Source: Trachythela sp. YZ-2020 (lineage: Eukaryota > Cnidaria > Anthozoa > Malacalcyonacea > Clavulariidae). Taken from it: a DNA stretch of 64,000 nt. The stretch covers positions 1,240,001 to 1,304,000 of the forward strand of contig JADLSH010000213.1 of assembly GCA_016169945.1 (NCBI GenBank), written 5' to 3'. The notes beneath the pieces are model-generated. The model was not told the origin of the DNA, did not search any database, and saw nothing but the letters and a program-made list of their open reading frames with translations. Shown in pieces: positions 44,234-57,320 of this stretch (the first letter of the stretch is position 1; every line of letters starts with the position of its first letter). The position numbers and the translations under genes are program-made.

Positions 44234-47109
44234 ATGGCGGATTCAGCTGATCTTAATTATACTACGTTCTGTCCGCATTGCGAGACTTCTTTACCACCTA
44301 GGACGTTTCGCTACCACAGGGAAAGATTTTATGATACGGTTAACGATGTTTGGGAAAAAGGTAATGAAATAAGTAGTGACGAAGACGTGGGGCCGATGGA
44401 AACTAATTCAGATTGTGATAATCGATACGACTCTTGCGAGTCTTTGAATAATGATAATAATAATTATAATCGTGAACAAGAGAGCCTGCTATATCACGAG
44501 GTGTGGATAATACTCAACGTGCTGAGATTGATGAGGATTTTGTTGAACACAACGAAACTCCACCGTCTGTTGATGTGCAAACCCAATCCACTTCTCGCCC
44601 TAATCATCCGTTGAATAGTGCATGTACTCGTTGTTTAGTTATTCTACTTGCTTACTTCTGGACGTGTTTTTGTATATCTGACAATGGGATGGAATTTTTA
44701 CTCTCTGGTTTAAAACGATTATTTGAATCGTTTAGTATGTCCAGTAACTTGTTTGCAGGCCTTGCTATTGCTTTCCCCGGCACGTTGTACTGTTTCAAGA
44801 AACAACTTGGATTAACGAAAGACAAGTTTATAAAATACGTTGTATGTCCAAAGTGCCACTCTTTATACACATTCGAAGATAGCTATTATACTGTAGGGTC
44901 ATGCAACAAATCCAAAAAGTGTAGTTTCGTGAAATTTGCCAATCACAGGCAGCATTGGAGACGGCGCCCTTGTGGGGAAACCTTGCTTAAAGAGGTAACT
45001 TTGAAAGACAACACGAAGCGATTATACCCTCATAAAGTTTACTGCTATCAGAGTGTAATTGAAAGTATCAAGAGGTTGGTGAAACGGCCAAACTTTGTTG
45101 ATCGTTGTGAACTGTGGCGCACTCGTGAAGTGCGTTCCGTCGGTCAAATAATGGGCGATGTTTTCGATGGGCGGATTTGGCGAGATTTTCAAACGTACGA
45201 AGGTGTGCCGTTCTTAGCTGCTCCACGAAATTATGCGCTGATGTTAAACGTTGATTGGATGCAGCCGTTCGACCGTACAATTTATTCTATGGGAGTGATA
45301 TACCTCGTGTTGATGAATCTTCCCAGGCATGAGCGTTTTAAGAGAGAGAATGTAATTCTTGTTGGCCTTATTCCTGGTCCAAGTGAACCCCAGCTAAATA
45401 TAAACACATATATTTCACCTCTTGTGGATGAACTTCTTATTCTGTGGAACGATGGGGTGATGATTCGACACGCTGGTTCACAAATTATCCCTGAACGTTT
45501 TAGAGCTGCTCTATTATGCGTTGCTTGCGATATTCCGGCTAGCAGAAAAGTATGTGGTTTCACCGGTCATCATTCCAGGATGGGATGCAATAAATGTAAC
45601 AAAGCTTTTGGAGTTGGGGGAGTGGGTGTTCCAAATGACTACTCGGGCTTTGAGAGTTTTACTTCACGAAATATAATAGAACACCGGAGACATATCGAAG
45701 AGATACTAGCACAGACAACACAGGAAGCTAGAAGTACTACTGAATCTTTATACGGTGCGCGGTATTCTGAGCTCTTAAGACTTCCATACTTCGACTGTGT
45801 TCGTTTTACTGTAGTTGACCCCATGCACAATCTCTTCTTGGGGACAGCAAAACACTTGGTTGATGTTTGGTTAGAACTCTTGACTTTAAGTGCGAATGAC
45901 TTACAACAGGTTCAAGAGAAAGTAGATTCATGCCGTGTTCCCTCTGAACTAGGACGTATTCCAACTAAGATCGCAAAGATGTTTTCGGGGTTTACTGCGG
46001 AACAGTGGAAGAATTGGGTCACCGTTTTTTCGTTGTTTGCTTTGTTTCGCCATCTTCCCAAAAGAGATTACAGTTGCTGGGCGCATTTTGTCATCGCATG
46101 TAATCTTCTTTGCACCACATTAATAAAGATAACAGATGTTGGTGTTGCTCATCATCATCTTTTACAATTTTGTAAAGAATTTGAAAACATTTATGGCAAA
46201 GAACGTGTGACGCCAAACATGCACCTCCACGTTCATTTGGCGGATTGTGTTTTAGATTATGGACCAGTTTATAGCTTCTGGCTTTTTAGCTTTGAACGAT
46301 ATAACGGAATTTTGGGGAAATACCACACCAATAACAAATCCGTTGAGTTACAGTTGATGAGAAAGTTCGTCAGAGACCAGGATCTGGACGATCTGGAGTT
46401 TCCCGCTGATTACAAATATCAAATGCAGCCACTGATTGCCAAGGTTCGAGAAAACACTAGGGCACAAGATTTCGGTATTGATTGCGCGAAGATATTAAAT
46501 CTTCTTAAATTAAGCGACGGTGAAATTGACGTAGCAAATGAACTTTGGTATGCGGTTGATTGTCTTTCCTTTGGACCACCTCATGTCATTCGTTGCTTGG
46601 ACGATGATGATCTGCTTTACCTCACTCAGCTATATCGATTGTTCTTTCCAGATGCATTAGATATAACAATTCCGCGATCCTACGATCAGTATGCGTCACT
46701 TGAATGCGCAGGTGAGAGATTTGGCTCACGGTTTTCCAGGCTCAACAGGTGCTCGTTTGTTCTCGCTAAGTGGGCGGCTCGATTTAGTAGGGAAGTCGAC
46801 ATGCAATCGACAGATGTTCGACCCGGCGTCATTATGCACTTTGTGAAGCATTCCATTTTTGTCCAGGGCAAAAAGTACACGTTGTGCTTTGCAAGAGTCG
46901 ACTGGTTTCAGCGTCACCCAGAGCGATTCCTTTTCGGTTCTGGTGAGCCATTCCCAGAGATTTGGTGTGCCAATCTATTTGATAGTTTCGGCCCAGCATC
47001 ATTTTTGCCTGTCCAGCGGATAATGGGGAAATTTGTTCCTGGCTATGACGAGGTGAACGGCGAAAATGTTATGTTCGCACTGCCTTTGGCGAAAAAGTAC
47101 AAACTGTAG
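44234..47109 (+). pseudogene. CMC/CACTA-like (Transposase_21-type) transposase, nearly intact, one frameshift
   Basis: ATG 44234 opens MADSADLNYTTFCPHCETSL with a zinc-finger-like FCPHC...YHRERFY motif, then an acidic linker. At about 44480-44505 the frame shifts by one base (SLLYHE to RGVDNTQRAEID), and the main body continues for 868 residues from 44503 to TAG at 47107. Counting from 44503: hydrophobic 44-60; VCPKCHSLY at about 115; putative catalytic Asp251 (LNVDWMQPF); Asp343 in CDIPASRKVCG followed by GH...CNKC; Asp439 in VVDPMHNLFLG; and Glu598 in SFERYNGILG. This order matches metazoan TNP2-like transposases of CACTA-type elements, which cut and paste DNA in the nucleus. Length and codon quality suggest a recent copy. 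No convincing terminal repeats were found at either side. The frameshift could be a sequencing error. Confidence 0.85.
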
Positions 47110-47623
47110 ATATTGGTATATTTACAATAATTCTGAACTGTAAACTTGTTCCTATTCGTTCCAACGTGGAACAACGGCGCAGCTTAGGAATGCACATTTT
47201 GTTAAAAATGACGTTTTTTCTCTTAGTTAGCTTATGGTGACTAGGAGTCAAAACTTTACTCTTGAATGGACTTTAGTCTTTGTTAACATCCACAATGATG
47301 ATGTGATTGTGAAATAGAAACGTTAGATCTATCGAATAGTTAAGTTTGCCCGTTCTAGATTTTGCACTTTTCATGTGTTAAATTCAGTATAAATGACCTT
47401 ATGTCTTTGCTTGTGTAAGTTGCATTTGATTCGGCGTATGAAAAATGTTACGTCTGAAACAAGGTTTATTAACATACGAATAATGTTTTGGCTTGCGCAA
47501 TCACCACGTATTAATGTTGTAGTTTGATGGAGTAGATTAGTGAGAGGAGTAACGTTCTTATTTTAATATTTGTTACTACCTGGCTCGCGACAAAGGCTGC
47601 GTCACGACAGCCACGCCCTCTTA

Positions 47624-47771
47624 AGGCTCTTTTCCACTCATCGCAAAACCAACTTGCAAACTCGCTGCGAGTTCTTGCATGGAATTAAAATAAACTGTCG
47701 AGCATTGTGATTGGATGAAAGTACTGCAGCGAGATTGCGAGTTGGTTTTTGCGACGAGTGGAAAAGAGCCT
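47624..47771. mobile_element. Harbinger-type MITE with TTA duplication
   Basis: Ends AGGCTCTTTTCCACTCATCG / CGACGAGTGGAAAAGAGCCT are inverted, with internal TTGCAAACTCGC / GCGAGATTGCGAGTTGG. TTA flanks both sides (47621-47623, 47772-47774), the PIF/Harbinger pattern. It is 148 bases and noncoding. Confidence 0.88.
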
Positions 47772-47774
47772 TTA

Positions 47775-50635
47775 GTCGTCGGAATGTCGCGTTTGTTTAA
47801 TGTGCTAGACCAGAAACAATGTGAACTTGTACCTGTGCGTATTTTCCAAAGTTACCTTTTAAAATATTCTCTTCATTCTTCAAATATCCAAAATGATCCA
47901 AAAAGTCAATATATCTTTCAATTCAAGACCTGCCAACTTTACAAAATGCTAAACATGCCGGAATATTCTAAAATTTGATTGAGCAACTGATCATTGAACT
48001 TGTGCCAATAAAGAATCTAGTATATTTTTCAAAATTTCCTCAATAGCATTGTTGACCATGAATAGAACACACACTTGATTGTACTTTTCCTTTAAGAAAA
48101 CTTAGTTCAGAATTATTTCATGCATTTCAACCAACAGGTCCTGCAGCTTTTCTCTGGCTTCTGGGTATGTCGCTTTTGTGTTTTTACCTTTTGCTCCCTC
48201 AACTTACTTCACCTTGGCGTTTCTGGAAGAAAGCTTTTCTGTTCATTAGCTTTGCATATGTTCCTCATCAGACACCCCTACCTTTTGCAGTATTGGTCGT
48301 AGGCTAGTTGTCAAATACTCATCACGACTATACCAGTTTCTAAGTTCGAACGCTTTCTTTAAAAGTATATTTTGCATTATTTGGCTACCATAGTTGAAAT
48401 CAGTGTCCTTGAAATCACTGAATCTCATCCTAAAATTTGTTGGTGTCCCCACGATTGGGGTGCGAAAATGTTATTCCTTCTTTCACAATCATTACATAAC
48501 AACGCTGATAGAATAATCTTATAATTCTTCAAAAATTATGTTTCAACATGTGGTCATGAAGCAACTTTGTTTTTTCTATAGTAATTACAGTCTCGCGAGT
48601 TCCCATATGCATTAACAGCATGTCAATTATGCAATTTTAATTGGCCAGTTATTAATTACCGTTGATTGTTTATATTTATTTTTCATGCAGGTTATTCTTA
48701 TTCTATGAGCACCGTAGGAACCCGTATTGACAGCGAGAGACGCCCGAGAGGACATTTCAACAAATTGAATCCCTCGTGGGAACTTCACGTTTATTCTATA
48801 ACCGCAAAGGCTTATACCATATTGGGCTATCTTAATGGAACGTATACCCAATTGACTGGCACCAAAAGCAGACGAACTCTTTATCTGTCCTTCGTAATCA
48901 AGGTTGTATACTGTACCTTTCGCTACGGCTACGTGGGCTACTTTGACGTCATGTTACACCAGTTTGTATATAGCCTAATACCTTGCATATATTGTAACAA
49001 AAGTTAGCTTGTCTAATGTCTGATGATTTTCCAATGAAATCGAAATCATCACGAACTCATTCTCATCTTGTTCTAACTCGATATCTTGAATTTCAAGACG
49101 CTAATCTTCGGATTGTTTTGTTTTCCATTTTTACTGTCGGCTGGCATTGGTTAGTGTATAGTTAGTAGTACGATAATGCGCAGACGAAATAGTATATAAT
49201 ACATAATCTTCGAGCGATTGTTTATATGTTTTATCTTTGTCAAAAACGTGGTGTGCATGTAGCGATGTACATGCATATGTTTAATCGTTGAAATAGTCTA
49301 TTACAGTAACAATCTGTTATAATTTAGCCTTACCTTCGTTTGTTGATTCCGCTTGTTAGGATTAATGAACTTACACTTTGCCGTGGAGTTTATTCGCTAA
49401 AATATCTTAAATTTCGCCTGCGGATCTGGCCTGATTCCACCTTAACTTATAGAACTGATTTATTTGCATACTTCATAGTTCATATAAACATACAGCCTTT
49501 AATTGAATTTTTATTAAAACGGGTACAACACTGCAGATCGTGCAGTCAGAATCGTGTCCGCTCATTCATGCCCATATAATATGATTAATGTCGTCGATAT
49601 TTTGTCTGCTTTTGTGAACAAATGGAGCCGGGGCATACTGGTGTACGGTTAAGTTCAAGGGCATGCTAGCCAGAGACTGACAACGAGAACACGTTGTTGG
49701 CCACTGACATCATGGACCCTAAAATTGAAAACAAAGCTTTTGTTTTTCCTATGGTTTTTCATCACCTCTTGATAGCGTCTGCATGGGCTTCTGCCCGTTC
49801 AAATTTTGTTTGCGTTGTCTTTTTGAAGACCCCATTAGTACGCCATTGGTACGGTTCCCAACTTGTCGGTTGAACGCAGTGAACTCAATAAAAGTGAAGC
49901 CGAAAAAAATGCTCGCGCCATAATATTCGTTGTCAATTAAAGCTTAGTCTCCCGCGCGGTTCATTATTAATTTGTCATTTTGTCACTTCAGAGTGCAGTC
50001 CTCCATCCTCCATTTTTGCCTGCTATGAAATCGTAACAATGCAAGTCATCTACTGAAATTTAGACATAGCGCTTTGTCAGCTCAATCAGTCAAGAATCAA
50101 GATCCTACTTCCTCCTCGTCGTCGAGTTGAACTTCGCATACAAACGCTTTCGCTCTGTGAATCTTGCCACACAAACATTTACAAAATTCAATTCAACCCT
50201 GGAAAAAAGCCCTTTTAAAAAATATATATCCCGTTCGAGTATGTTAAGCACAGCTCCTGGATAGTCACTCAGCCCTTCAGTTCAGCTCGCACTTCATATC
50301 TCCGCCATGTTTGTGTTTTAATAAAAGCGCGCGTTGGGGCGGGTTCATTTTAATTTCATTGTTTAAATTCAAAACAAACATTTAATTGAATTAACACGTG
50401 AACTATTAATTGACACACGTTTTTACTTTTCAGCTTCAATTTAATTTCTACAAACTAAAACATTTCAAAAATTTGCGAAAAATGGCAACGGTAAAGTTAC
50501 ATGTAATTTACCTACTTGTGAAAAGATATTTTTTCGCGACAATTTTACTTTCCGTACTGCTTGCTTGTGCACCCAGGAACGACGCAATATATAGGCATAT
50601 TTCGAGAAGTTTTCCTCGAGCGTTTCTTTGTCACA
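47775..50635. other. Long stretch without recognisable genes
   Basis: AT-rich sequence with scattered short open frames (for example 48666-49007 and 50410-50640) that show no domain, splice structure or repeat support. No terminal repeats or tRNA-like boxes were noticed. Confidence 0.5.
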
Positions 50636-50637
50636 GT

Positions 50638-50850
50638 TAACTCAATGCACTAAATTTTAGGAGAAAAATAGTTTGTTCCTAAAATGTAATGCATTGAGTT
50701 TGCGATGTTTTTCGTGATTGCATTCACATTTATACTGTCCGTGTAACGGTTCGCAGTGGGGGACTAAAACTGACGTACGGACCGCGTGAAATTGACTTTT
50801 GAGGGACTGAAACTGATGTACGGACCGCGTGAAGGACTGGGATTTAGGCT
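50638..50850. repeat. Hairpin followed by two ~46 bp tandem units
   Basis: AACTCAATGCA...TTTAGGA (50639-50669) pairs with TCCTAAAATGTAATGCATTG (50676-50700). Then GGGACTxAAACTGAxGTACG followed by GACCGCGTGAA repeats at about 50760 and 50803. It is noncoding. Confidence 0.7.
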
Positions 50851-50919
50851 TCACTTTTTTCCCACCTGAATGACTGAATGTTATCGTTCCAGATATTAAA
50901 AATTTATGGAGTTCACTCA

Positions 50920-51110
50920 GTGGCGTAACGTTATATCAGGGGGCCCCCGGTTCAAAAATTTTGAAGTCCCCCCTAGTACGAGTGCCGAAGGCACAAGCGC
51001 GCGCCGAAGGCACGAGCATTCTAGGAAGGTCCGGAGGCATGCCCCCCCGGAAACATGCCTCTAAGAAGGTCCGGAGGCATGCCCCCCTTGACGGTCAGAA
51101 AACGACATTT
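50920..51110. repeat. Truncated hAT-family fragment
   Basis: AGTGGCGTAACGTTATATCA followed by GGGGGCCCCCGG, and two direct copies of AGGTCCGGAGGCATGCCCCC (51027, 51067). These match the internal block of the hAT-type MITEs elsewhere in the window. No right end is visible. Confidence 0.55.
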
Positions 51111-51179
51111 TAATATATCAAGAAAGAATATATATTTTGTTGTTGCGTTCATGCATTTTTCGTTTCTCAGAGTCTTCCC

Positions 51180-51560
51180 TGTCGTCTAAACTGCGAAATT
51201 ATTTTGAAGTGTAAGCCGTTTTTACACCGCTTTTTGCGTTTCCCGTAAAAGTTATTGCAAATTTGTCAATAAATTTGCCTTAGGAATTAAATTGGGCAAA
51301 GGCATTAGTAAATTTTTGCAAAGAAAGTCGAGAAAAGCCCAATATTTGTAAATGAAAACACAACGAATATGCTTCGTTTGCAAAGCTGTTGCAAAGTTTC
51401 AAATTTCGCATTATAGAAACACTTGTTCAAATTTAATGCAAATTTCATGTTTACAATCTAAAACACCACATACTCAAAATTAGGCAAATTTGATAATAAA
51501 TTTGCCTAATAAAGTAACGCAAGCAAATTTGTTAGTAAATTTTTGCAAAGACAGTGCCAG
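51180..51560 (+). repeat. GCAAATTT-rich repeat element, copy 2
   Basis: It is directly colinear with 52975-53347 (GTAAGCC/GTGAACC-GTTTTTAC, AAAGTTATTG, AAATTTTTGCAAAG, GTCGAGAA, GCATTATAGAAA). It is noncoding. Confidence 0.65.
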
Positions 51561-52324
51561 TGGGCCAAGTGGCGCCTCTTGTCGGCGGGCGCCAGAGCAA
51601 GAATGCATGCTGTCGGCTGAAACGTTTACACAATTTATAGTTTTACTAATACGGCCTGAACACAATCGTATCGCCTATCGGATTCTTCAGTGTATTTTCT
51701 CTAGCAACGGCAGTATCTGAACGGGTATTAGGCGGTATTGTATGTTTAAATAAATATTATAGTTGGCAAAAGCGTTTTGGTTTTTTTAAATTAGAATTTG
51801 AGCATTCATATTTATAATGTTTTCGTACAGATATAATTGTATCATTAAATTTTTTGGTAAACCGGCAACGTGGAAACTAGAAGTTCTGCTAATCGGTATA
51901 CAGTAACAGTCAACACACGTGTGAAATCCGAATGAATACAAGCCACAAGGCCTAATTCCGACGTCGAACTTATCATGTGCGGAACCTAATGTAAATGAGT
52001 TTCAACCATGGTCAATGTCGATGAGGCTAATATTTGAGTTCTAAATTCAGGAAATCAGCAGAAATCAGGTCGGAGATTTGTACGCTGTGGCCTTTGTGTC
52101 TTTGAAGCATTTTGAAATCGTGATATTGTTAGAAATACCGTCAGAAATAGCTTTATAGGCAACAAGGAGACAATTTCGTTCCAACCTAAGCCTGAAAGCT
52201 AGTGTTTCTGCCGTCACGAATTGCGGACTGTACAGTGTCAAAAAGGATGGTGTCTTATTCGTCACTAATAAACACGCTTATGTTTGGCCGTCAAGCGCTA
52301 GTTTGAACCTGTGATGAACCTCTA

Positions 52325-52498
52325 TTCGCCATTCCGAAGTTGTAGTATAGGACTGGTAATAGCGAGGTTGACAATGCATCATGGGACTGTTTTTGGGGAC
52401 GCAAACAAAAAGCTCGTTCCCCAAAACAGCCCCATGATGCATTGTCAACCTTGCTAATTGCTATTACCAGTCCTCTACTGCAACTTCGGAATGGCGAA
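52325..52498. mobile_element. Hairpin MITE with TTCGCCATTCCGAAGTTG ends
   Basis: Arms of about 75 bases (TTCGCCATTCCGAAGTTG, GGACTGGTAATAGC, GTTGACAATGCATCATGGG) are inverted around a loop of about 30 bases. A TCT on both sides is a possible 3-base duplication if the end is one base further out. It is noncoding. Confidence 0.85.
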
Positions 52499-52539
52499 TT
52501 CTACCCGTGTGCGTGATCATCATGGCCGCCGAGAGAATT

Positions 52540-52930
52540 CGCGGGCCCCCGGGCAACATTTTCTCTGGGCCCCTATGACGTCATTATTTTCAAGCAGCAG
52601 GAAATACTAAAAATTGTACTAAGGCATATAATGGCCCCTAACTAGAATCAAGGTCATAGGAAGCTTGGAGTCACTAGATCGTCAGAAATTGCATTTTCAG
52701 AGTCTTCTTTACCTCTTTTGTTAGGCACTTGCATTTATTCTTTCATTATGATATACGAGTTTATGCTATTTGCTGCCCCCAATTGAAAAAATGCCCTGAG
52801 TCTGTAAATGGGCTCTTACACCGACCCTACATTTTGAGAGGGCCTGCTCAATTTTAGGCTCTCTCAAGTTGGGGGCCCCTATTAGGTCGGGGGTCCGGGG
52901 AAAGTTGCCCCCCCATCCCTCGGCCCTGGT
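52540..52930. repeat. GGGGGCCC-type hAT-like fragment
   Basis: GCGGGCCCCCGGGCAACATT at the left and GTTGCCCCCCCATCCCTC then GGCCCTGG at the right are weakly inverted. GGGCCCCTATGACG and TTTTGAGAGGGCC lie between. The ends are not clear. Confidence 0.4.
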
Positions 52931-52974
52931 GATCATGCCCGATCACGTATAATGTATTAGACTTCACGCTACGA

Positions 52975-53347
52975 AACAATTCGTGAAATAATTTAAAGTG
53001 TGAACCGCTTTTACATGGTATTTGCATATACTGTCAAAGTTATTGTATATTTGGCAACAAATTTGCCATAGGCATCAAATAAGGGAAAGACTTTAGCAAA
53101 TTTTTGCAAAGTCGAGAAGAGTAAATATCGGTAATATATACGCAATGGATTTACTTCGCTTGCAAATTTGTGGCAAAATTGCAAACATATTTGCACATTA
53201 TGGAAATAGGCGTGCAAATTTGATGCAAATTTAACAGCCGTAAATCTAAAACACTCCATACGCAAATTTGGGCAAATTTAGTTCAACAAATTTGCAACAT
53301 ATTTGGCAGCGTGCAAAGTTATTGCAAATCTAAATTTTCGTCCCGTG
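52975..53347 (+). repeat. GCAAATTT-rich repeat element, copy 3
   Basis: Ends AAATTTTCGTCCCGTG, the reverse complement of the start of copy 1 at 26120. GCAAATTTG motifs occur every 10-30 bases. 53350-54835 shows nothing else recognisable. Confidence 0.65.
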
Positions 53348-54839
53348 CTATATCTAAAATGATCAATATAATAATCAGTATATAATTGGCTGTTTTGATC
53401 TTGATATTTTCATAATTAACTAGTATAGCTCGTCAAAATTGAAAGTTCAAATTTTAGGCGGAAATAAGAATAGTCGTTCTTACAAACGTGGTTAAAGCAA
53501 GATAGATAGAATGAAAGACAAGTAGACTGGTATATTATAGTTACCTTGCAGCAATAACACTAAATGTCGTAACCTTTACGATAATTGTTAAACATATTTA
53601 TTCTAAAAATTGCTGTTTTTAAGATACGTATTTAAGCTCCTAAATTACGTCGAAACAGTAAAATATGACAAATATGAATATTAATAAACTATGTAAAATA
53701 AGTACAAAAATTATAGATTAAGTTGCTATAAGGATGTCTAAACATTTGATGCGTTTGTACTACATTGCATAATGAGAGACTCTGGAAACCTTTCGTTCCA
53801 GCAAGCAAGGATTAAAAGTTCCAAATAGATGGACACTTGAGTTCAGCTTACGGAAGTTTTATGACCGCGATAAAATGTTCTAAATTTTAATGTTCACAAT
53901 ATTTATGCATTGTAATGTGCGAAATTTGTAATAAATCACAACCAGAGCTATAAATGTAATAAGTTTAATTGAAAATTTAATTGCTTAGAAATGGATTTCG
54001 ATTCCCAAACATTTTCCAAGAGCCATTATTATACGCACGCTTCTTGCAACTGAGCAGCGTAGCCCTATTTTAGTACATATTACCGCCCGCGTTTTTCGGA
54101 GTAAAATCAGGCATGAAAACTATAGCCAGGGCTGCTATACTATAGATTGCCATTACAAAGTATTTCCTTCAAAGGGCTGAATTCTTACTATCAAGGGGTT
54201 TTGGATTTAATGCATTTCTGGCAAGTTTTGATATATTTTCTTTTTCCAAACCTTTATTAGAACTACAAGCTTTCACTACAGTCAGTCTAGGACAATGAAT
54301 ACTTCGCAATGACTCGCTAAGTTATTTACACACATTTGATTTATTGTAAATCTTCAATTTACCATAGAGGATCGGCTCTCTTATAGATTATTTAGATTAT
54401 CTATTTATTTACGTTTTCTAATTATTAATATTAATTTAGATTCTAGCTGAGCACTTTTGCAACAAAAATCAATATTAACTAAATACAGTGTACTTTTTTA
54501 ATCAACATACTGCAACTATTGATACAAGTAATTACCAAATTACAATATATTTAATTGTTTATCGAATAATTTTACAGAGAACTAAACTACAGATACATCA
54601 ATACTATATCTTCAGATGATATTTAGTAAGTCTGCGTATATAAGGTAAACACTCATTTGATCGCGAGATTAATACATACTTAATGTTCTATTGCCCCACG
54701 TTCGATATGAATGTTTCCCGTTACTACATTTCTCCATGCTGCTAAGTTCTTCTCGTTCTTTTCAATTTTTTAAACATAATTTAATTAATCCAATTAGAAT
54801 ATAATAACTATCAGAAAGTCATTCCGATAATCGTCTAGT

Positions 54840-56700
54840 TTTTGAGGTATGCGACGCTCTCTTGTTGCATAACGTTTTGTCAAACAGTTTCGGACGTGGT
54901 TGGAGTCTCATGTCGAATATGATCATGATGTCGCCTTACATACAATCTTTGAGTTTTTCATTTCGATTCCCGCCAAAACTGATCCCGTTTCTTCAATGAG
55001 CTTACCTTCAGAAGATCACTGCTCGGGAGTTAAACAATCTTGTCAGCAAGGTTGCATCTCGTTCCTTCCTTGTTGTTTACGGGATTGGACAGCTCTTTTC
55101 ACTAGATCAGTGGATAATAGATTAATAGGTGACATGTCTTATTTAATGTAGCTGATTCCGTTCTTTACACAAATTAGAACCATTATCTGAAGTCATCCGA
55201 TAATTCCTGACTACCAAATAGCATACGTATTCTCTCACATGTCCTCTTTGCATTACATGAATTCGTCAGGGGGATATCCAACCATTGACAATGTGCATCG
55301 ATATTTAAAAGAGTCCTCTTTTACATTAAGCGGACCAGCATAATCAAAGTTAGTCTTTTTGTGGCCATTCATATAGATGCTAAGATTCTTTCGGTCGTGT
55401 TTACTGATGAAACTGGCATGTAGAACTACTTCTAGCCCGTTTTTCAATCACAGGCCACCAGACACATCTACGAACCAAACTTTTCATCTGAGACATACCA
55501 TGATGTGCTTAATTTTTTCTTTTTGAGAACGTATCGCCACGCTCGATCTATAAAAAAGACAACCTACTTTGAGTAATTCATTCTCAAGTTCATTTCTCCG
55601 AGTAAAATTACGCCTGATGCTTTGATTTTATCATCTTGCACTGTGTTGGACCAACCATGCAAAGTAAATTAGTACACTTACCAATGTATATTTGTAACAC
55701 CAAATCTCTTATTGTTAGATTTTAACTGCATCTACGAGACTTCCGGAGAACTGTTGCATTAAATTTACAACTTCACAAGGTGTCATGATCAGCATTGAAC
55801 TCGGCTCGACCTCCCACGGAAGTCTGCTAATGGCGTTAGCGTTCCTATTCTTCTTTCCAGGTGTACAAATTGAATCGTATTCGTAAGCAGGCATCATCAA
55901 TGCCCATCTGTGAATTCTGCTAGAAACAATTTGTGGAATTGCTCGCTCGACTCTGAATATTCCTGGGGGCGGTTTGTGATCGGTTAAGTCGTGAGGTTAC
56001 GATTATTTAGGAATTGGTGGAATTTCAAGACTGCAAAAATTATGGTAAAACCTTCTTTATCTAGCTCCGAATTAAAATGAATGAACATTATTTGAAAAAG
56101 GTAATTTCTACATTGTTACTGGTAACAGTATTCTTCCCAACGGCCCTATATAAGTAGGTTATTAAATACTAACAATGACAAGTTACTGAGTTTTTACTGT
56201 ACAACAAACACAGGCAAGTGCTCAAAATAGTCAACTTCCTTATTTAGTTGCAAAAAGAAGGGCAATAGGTATTAAGTCAGAGTTCAGAGACTTACGGTTA
56301 GAATAAGTCAGCAAGGATTTTGTTTTTTGACAATTTAAAGTCATTAGGTTATAGCGGGTCCATTTCTTTTACGGCTTGCACTTTGGCTTCAACATGATAA
56401 ATGCCTTTCGCATCAAGTTGAAAACCTTCACATTCAAAGACACGTGACATGAAACGACACTAATATTCTTCACACGTGAGCGCGCTTCCGAAAGACGCTT
56501 CATTGCTTCCTCGAGATTAAGCAGATCTTTTCATCCGTAAGATCACAGATCGGAATGTCGCCAAGGGAGCTACCGTAAAGGGAATTCCATGCAATAAGCC
56601 TTCCATTGTTCCATGCAATACGCCTTCCATTTTCCATAAAGTAGACAATTATATCTATACAAGCTACCACGAGTATTGATCCTAACGCACGCGACATCCG
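54840..56700 (-). pseudogene. Decayed Ty3/Gypsy-type pol (RT, RNase H, integrase)
   Basis: Minus-strand pieces occur in the right order. NLEEAMKRLSEARSRVK near 56500, then GFQLDAKGIYHVEAKVQAVK near 56400, match the end of a Gypsy reverse transcriptase (LGYxIDxxGIxPxxxKVxAI). LTDHKPPPGIFRVERAIPQI then HRWALMMPAYEYDSICTPGK and NANAISRLPW (55995-55800) form the RNase H end. MKSLVRRCVWWPVIEK and FDYAGPL (55500-55330) mark the integrase zinc arm and the first catalytic aspartate. KRAVQSRKQQ follows near 55080. Many stops and frame changes make it dead. No LTRs were identified. Confidence 0.75.
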
Positions 56701-56936
56701 CAGATCACATTAGACTAACACGTTAGCTTCTATATGTATGAAAGGTCACTTTTCTCTTACAATATCAATTTTGTTACCTTTGGCAAAGATATTCCTATTA
56801 CTATCCCACGGCAATTTCCAACGCACATTTTAAATTGAGTTTTGGTCTGCTAACAAATGCCTTTGTATGACTTCTTCGGTAACGCCAGATACAAGTTTCG
56901 GGTCTTAGGATCAATCTACCTGAAAAATTCTACAAG

Positions 56937-56976
56937 AACTTCGTCGTTTCGAGCGAAAGCCTCTCGTCTTGAAGCT
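56937..56976 (-). ncRNA. Hammerhead-like motif, copy B
   Basis: The minus strand gives GAGCTTC, AAGACGA, GAGGCTTTCGCTC (helix II with loop), GAAA, CGAC and GAAGTT. The helix II stem is GAG(G)C/GCTC. Core positions differ from consensus (AAGACGA for CUGANGA), and the GUC site is GAC here, so cleavage is unlikely. It is inverted relative to the coding part of the element. Confidence 0.4.
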
Positions 56977-57320
56977 CCCATCGCACTATAGGTATATGTA
57001 CCTTAAACTAAGGGATGTCATTAGAAAGTATTTTCATATCTTGAAAAACTACCCTGAAATATCTTCTATTTACACCGATAACCCGTTAGTCTCTTTTCGA
57101 CATAGTATAAACATTCGCGAAACCATTAGTCCATAGCTCCCCACCACAGGATTTGTCGTCACCTAATGGCGCGTTACCTTGTCGTGTATAGTGCAATGTG
57201 AAACCTGTAAGGTCATACATTCTTCAACTACTATTTCGGCACCATAATTTAAGTATGCGATCAAGCACCGTTTCACGTGTGCTTCCTCTCATCTCGTCTC
57301 CTGCATCTCATGTGGTAGAT

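Noticed and set aside
44652..46917. Minus-strand open frames within the transposase region
   Set aside because: All are antisense shadows of the plus-strand transposase frame.
48666..49007. 113-codon plus-strand open frame
   Set aside because: It has no recognisable domain, no supporting splice signals or start context, and mixed hydrophobic content like random AT-rich sequence.
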